64,000 nucleotides of DNA. It comes from Bacteroidota bacterium. GTDB taxonomy: Bacteria; Bacteroidota; Bacteroidia; Cytophagales; Cyclobacteriaceae. This document shows positions 62,596 through 64,000 of the stretch, in pieces. A model generated the notes under the pieces. That model worked only from the letters and a program-made list of their open reading frames with translations. It was not told the origin of the DNA and did no database searches. The stretch is taken from NCBI GenBank assembly GCA_018266395.1, contig JAFEAM010000002.1, positions 34,689 through 98,688 of the forward strand. Reading direction: 5' to 3'. How positions within the stretch are numbered: the stretch's first letter is position 1; each line of letters starts with the position of its first letter. Both the position numbers and the translations under genes were made by a program.

Positions 62596-64000
62596 ATGAA
62601 GATACCATCTGACCGCCGCTCGTTTTTGAAAAAAGTGGGCGGAATCACTGCTGCCGTTGCGGCCACGCCCTTTGGAGCGGTTGCAGCTCCGGCGAAAGAA
62701 GTCCAGCAACAACTCGCTGCATCAGGTCGATCCTACAACGGGGCCTATCAAAATGACAACCTGCGTCGCGTAGCCTTTCCCATAGGTGGACTGGGCTCAG
62801 GTATGTTTTGTCTTGAAGGCACAGGAGCCATTTCTCATATGTCGGTAAGAAACCGACCTGAAGTTTTTAATGAGCCAGGTCTTTTTGCTGCTATTGCAGT
62901 GAAGGGCAAAGAACCCATTGCACGTGTGGCTGAGGGCCCCGTGCCTGACTGGAAGAGGTTTGGCCAGCCGGATGCTGGCAATGGTAGTGCCGGAGCCATC
63001 TTTGGCTTGCCGCGATTTCATGAGGCTGCCTTCACAGCGCGATTCCCTTTTGCGTCCATCGATCTGAAGGATGATAAATTTCCACTGTCGGTAAAGTTGG
63101 AGGGGTGGAGTCCTTTCATTCCCGGCGATGCGGATAACTCGAGCTTGCCATCAGGTGCAATTGAATACACTTTTGAAAATCACGGAAACGAAACTGTCGA
63201 AGCTGTCTTTTCATGCCACACCAGAAACTTCATGCGCAAGGAGCCTGCCAAAGGAAGCATTGGCCGGATTCAGAATGGGTTTATTCTTTCCTGCGAGGAA
63301 GTGGCCGACAAGCTTTTCTACAAAGGTGACTTTGCCGTGTATACCGATCAGCCGGAAACCATTGTGGACCACTGCTGGTTTCGGGGTGGATGGTTTGACC
63401 CGCTCACCATGGCATGGGAAACAATTCGTTCAGGAGGTACACGTGCATCAGAACCGGTAGCTGACGAAGCGCCGGGAGGATCACTCTATGTACCGTTCAA
63501 GCTGGGTGCCGGTGCTGCAAAGACTATCCGAGTTTGCTTTGCCTGGTATGTGCCCCTCAGTGAACTTCGATTTGGGACAGAGGGTACAGATGAAAAATGC
63601 GATCCTGGATCAGGATGCTGCAATACTACTGCGGACCTTCTTGAAGGGATGAAGCCTTTTGCAGGAAAAGAGTATAAACCCTGGTATGCCAGCAAGTATC
63701 CCGACGTATCATCCATTGCTTCCTACTTCACAAAGAATTATGACGATCTGAAAAAGAAGTCTGCTTTGTTCAGGGATGCATTCTTTTCCAGTACCCTGCC
63801 TGCTGAAGTGACGGAGGCAGTTGCAGCAAATCTTTCGATCCTCAAGTCCCCGACCGTTCTTCGCCAATATGATGGACGGCTATGGGCGTTTGAGGGTTGC
63901 AGCGACAACGCTGGTTGCTGTCATGGCAGCTGTACCCATGTGTGGAACTATGCACAGGCCATCCCGCACTTGTTCTCGGATCTTGAGCGCACGCTCCGGC
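62596..64000 (+). CDS. GH116 beta-glucosidase-like protein (3' end cut by window)
   Basis: The first 468 residues of a larger protein. It begins with a Tat-type signal (SDRRSFLKKVGGITAAVAA). The N-terminal beta-sandwich (VAFPIGGLGSGMFCLEGTG) and the following LWAFEGCSDNAGCCHGSCTH and VWNYAQA segments match GH116, the family of non-lysosomal glucosylceramidase GBA2 and bacterial beta-glucosidases or xylosidases; the Glu of AFEG is the probable nucleophile. The frame is open to the last base, so the catalytic barrel is mostly outside the window. Confidence 0.88.
   Translation, partial: MKIPSDRRSFLKKVGGITAAVAATPFGAVAAPAKEVQQQLAASGRSYNGAYQNDNLRRVAFPIGGLGSGMFCLEGTGAISHMSVRNRPEVFNEPGLFAAIAVKGKEPIARVAEGPVPDWKRFGQPDAGNGSAGAIFGLPRFHEAAFTARFPFASIDLKDDKFPLSVKLEGWSPFIPGDADNSSLPSGAIEYTFENHGNETVEAVFSCHTRNFMRKEPAKGSIGRIQNGFILSCEEVADKLFYKGDFAVYTDQPETIVDHCWFRGGWFDPLTMAWETIRSGGTRASEPVADEAPGGSLYVPFKLGAGAAKTIRVCFAWYVPLSELRFGTEGTDEKCDPGSGCCNTTADLLEGMKPFAGKEYKPWYASKYPDVSSIASYFTKNYDDLKKKSALFRDAFFSSTLPAEVTEAVAANLSILKSPTVLRQYDGRLWAFEGCSDNAGCCHGSCTHVWNYAQAIPHLFSDLERTLR

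Overview
The window looks like chromosomal DNA of a Bacteroidota bacterium, most likely of the Cytophagales/Chryseolinea-like kind. Reasons: a GLPGLI protein paired with a TonB-type outer-membrane protein, DUF2490 and DcaP-like barrels, an AraC regulator with an N-terminal heavy-metal-associated domain, Tat-exported TIM-barrel sugar isomerases, few Shine-Dalgarno sequences, and repeated TAnnTTTG promoter boxes, which are the Bacteroidota sigma-factor signature. The first gene (ferrochelatase) and the last (GH116 glucosidase) are cut by the window ends.

Layout. 0-1.5 kb: heme genes hemH-hemJ. 1.5-14.7 kb: metabolic genes in small groups: a large secreted BNR/VPS10-type propeller protein, two Tat-exported sugar isomerases, an aldo/keto reductase with an SDR, an NagX-like membrane protein, thioredoxin, an IlvD/Edd sugar-acid dehydratase with an SDR, a MarR regulator, a YdeI-family protein and a CDP-alcohol phosphatidyltransferase. 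14.8-18.1 kb: DoxX, then a pirin-pirin-nitroreductase-YjdI redox operon. 18.1-27 kb: a serine-hydrolase/D-aminoacylase fusion, tRNA-Val, a trehalase with a sugar transporter, OxyR, and a low-complexity envelope protein. 27-35 kb: a seven-gene operon for breakdown of asparagine, glutamine and aspartate. 35-48 kb: outer-membrane proteins, a SulP transporter, a complete RND efflux operon and a BamA/TamA-type barrel. 48-54 kb: a two-component system divergent from a GLPGLI/TonB pair. 54-59 kb: an accessory, partly decayed stretch with structured repeats, tandem arrays, a HigBA toxin-antitoxin pair, a broken ParE module and a pseudogene. 59-64 kb: copper P1B-ATPase, adenosine-kinase-like enzyme and the GH116 gene.

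Most striking system: dcu, aspartase, asparaginase, DcaP-like porin, glutaminase, amidohydrolase and DUF2490 barrel (35062 down to 27002). Every product except the Dcu carrier has a visible signal peptide, including the aspartase, which is normally cytoplasmic. This suggests that Asn is deamidated to Asp and Asp converted to fumarate plus ammonia in the periplasm, with Dcu exchanging dicarboxylates across the inner membrane.

Regulatory signals. The MarR gene promoter and the pirin-operon promoter share one architecture: an ATTGTA/GTTGTA inverted repeat laid over the -33 element at identical spacing, predicting a small MarR redox regulon. Five genes have a TAnnTTTG box ending 3-5 nt before the start codon, predicting leaderless or near-leaderless mRNAs. 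The HigBA promoter has a perfect operator inside its core. Three single-base frameshifts (second pirin, ParE toxin, a decayed hypothetical gene) can be read directly by matching conserved protein sequence across frames.
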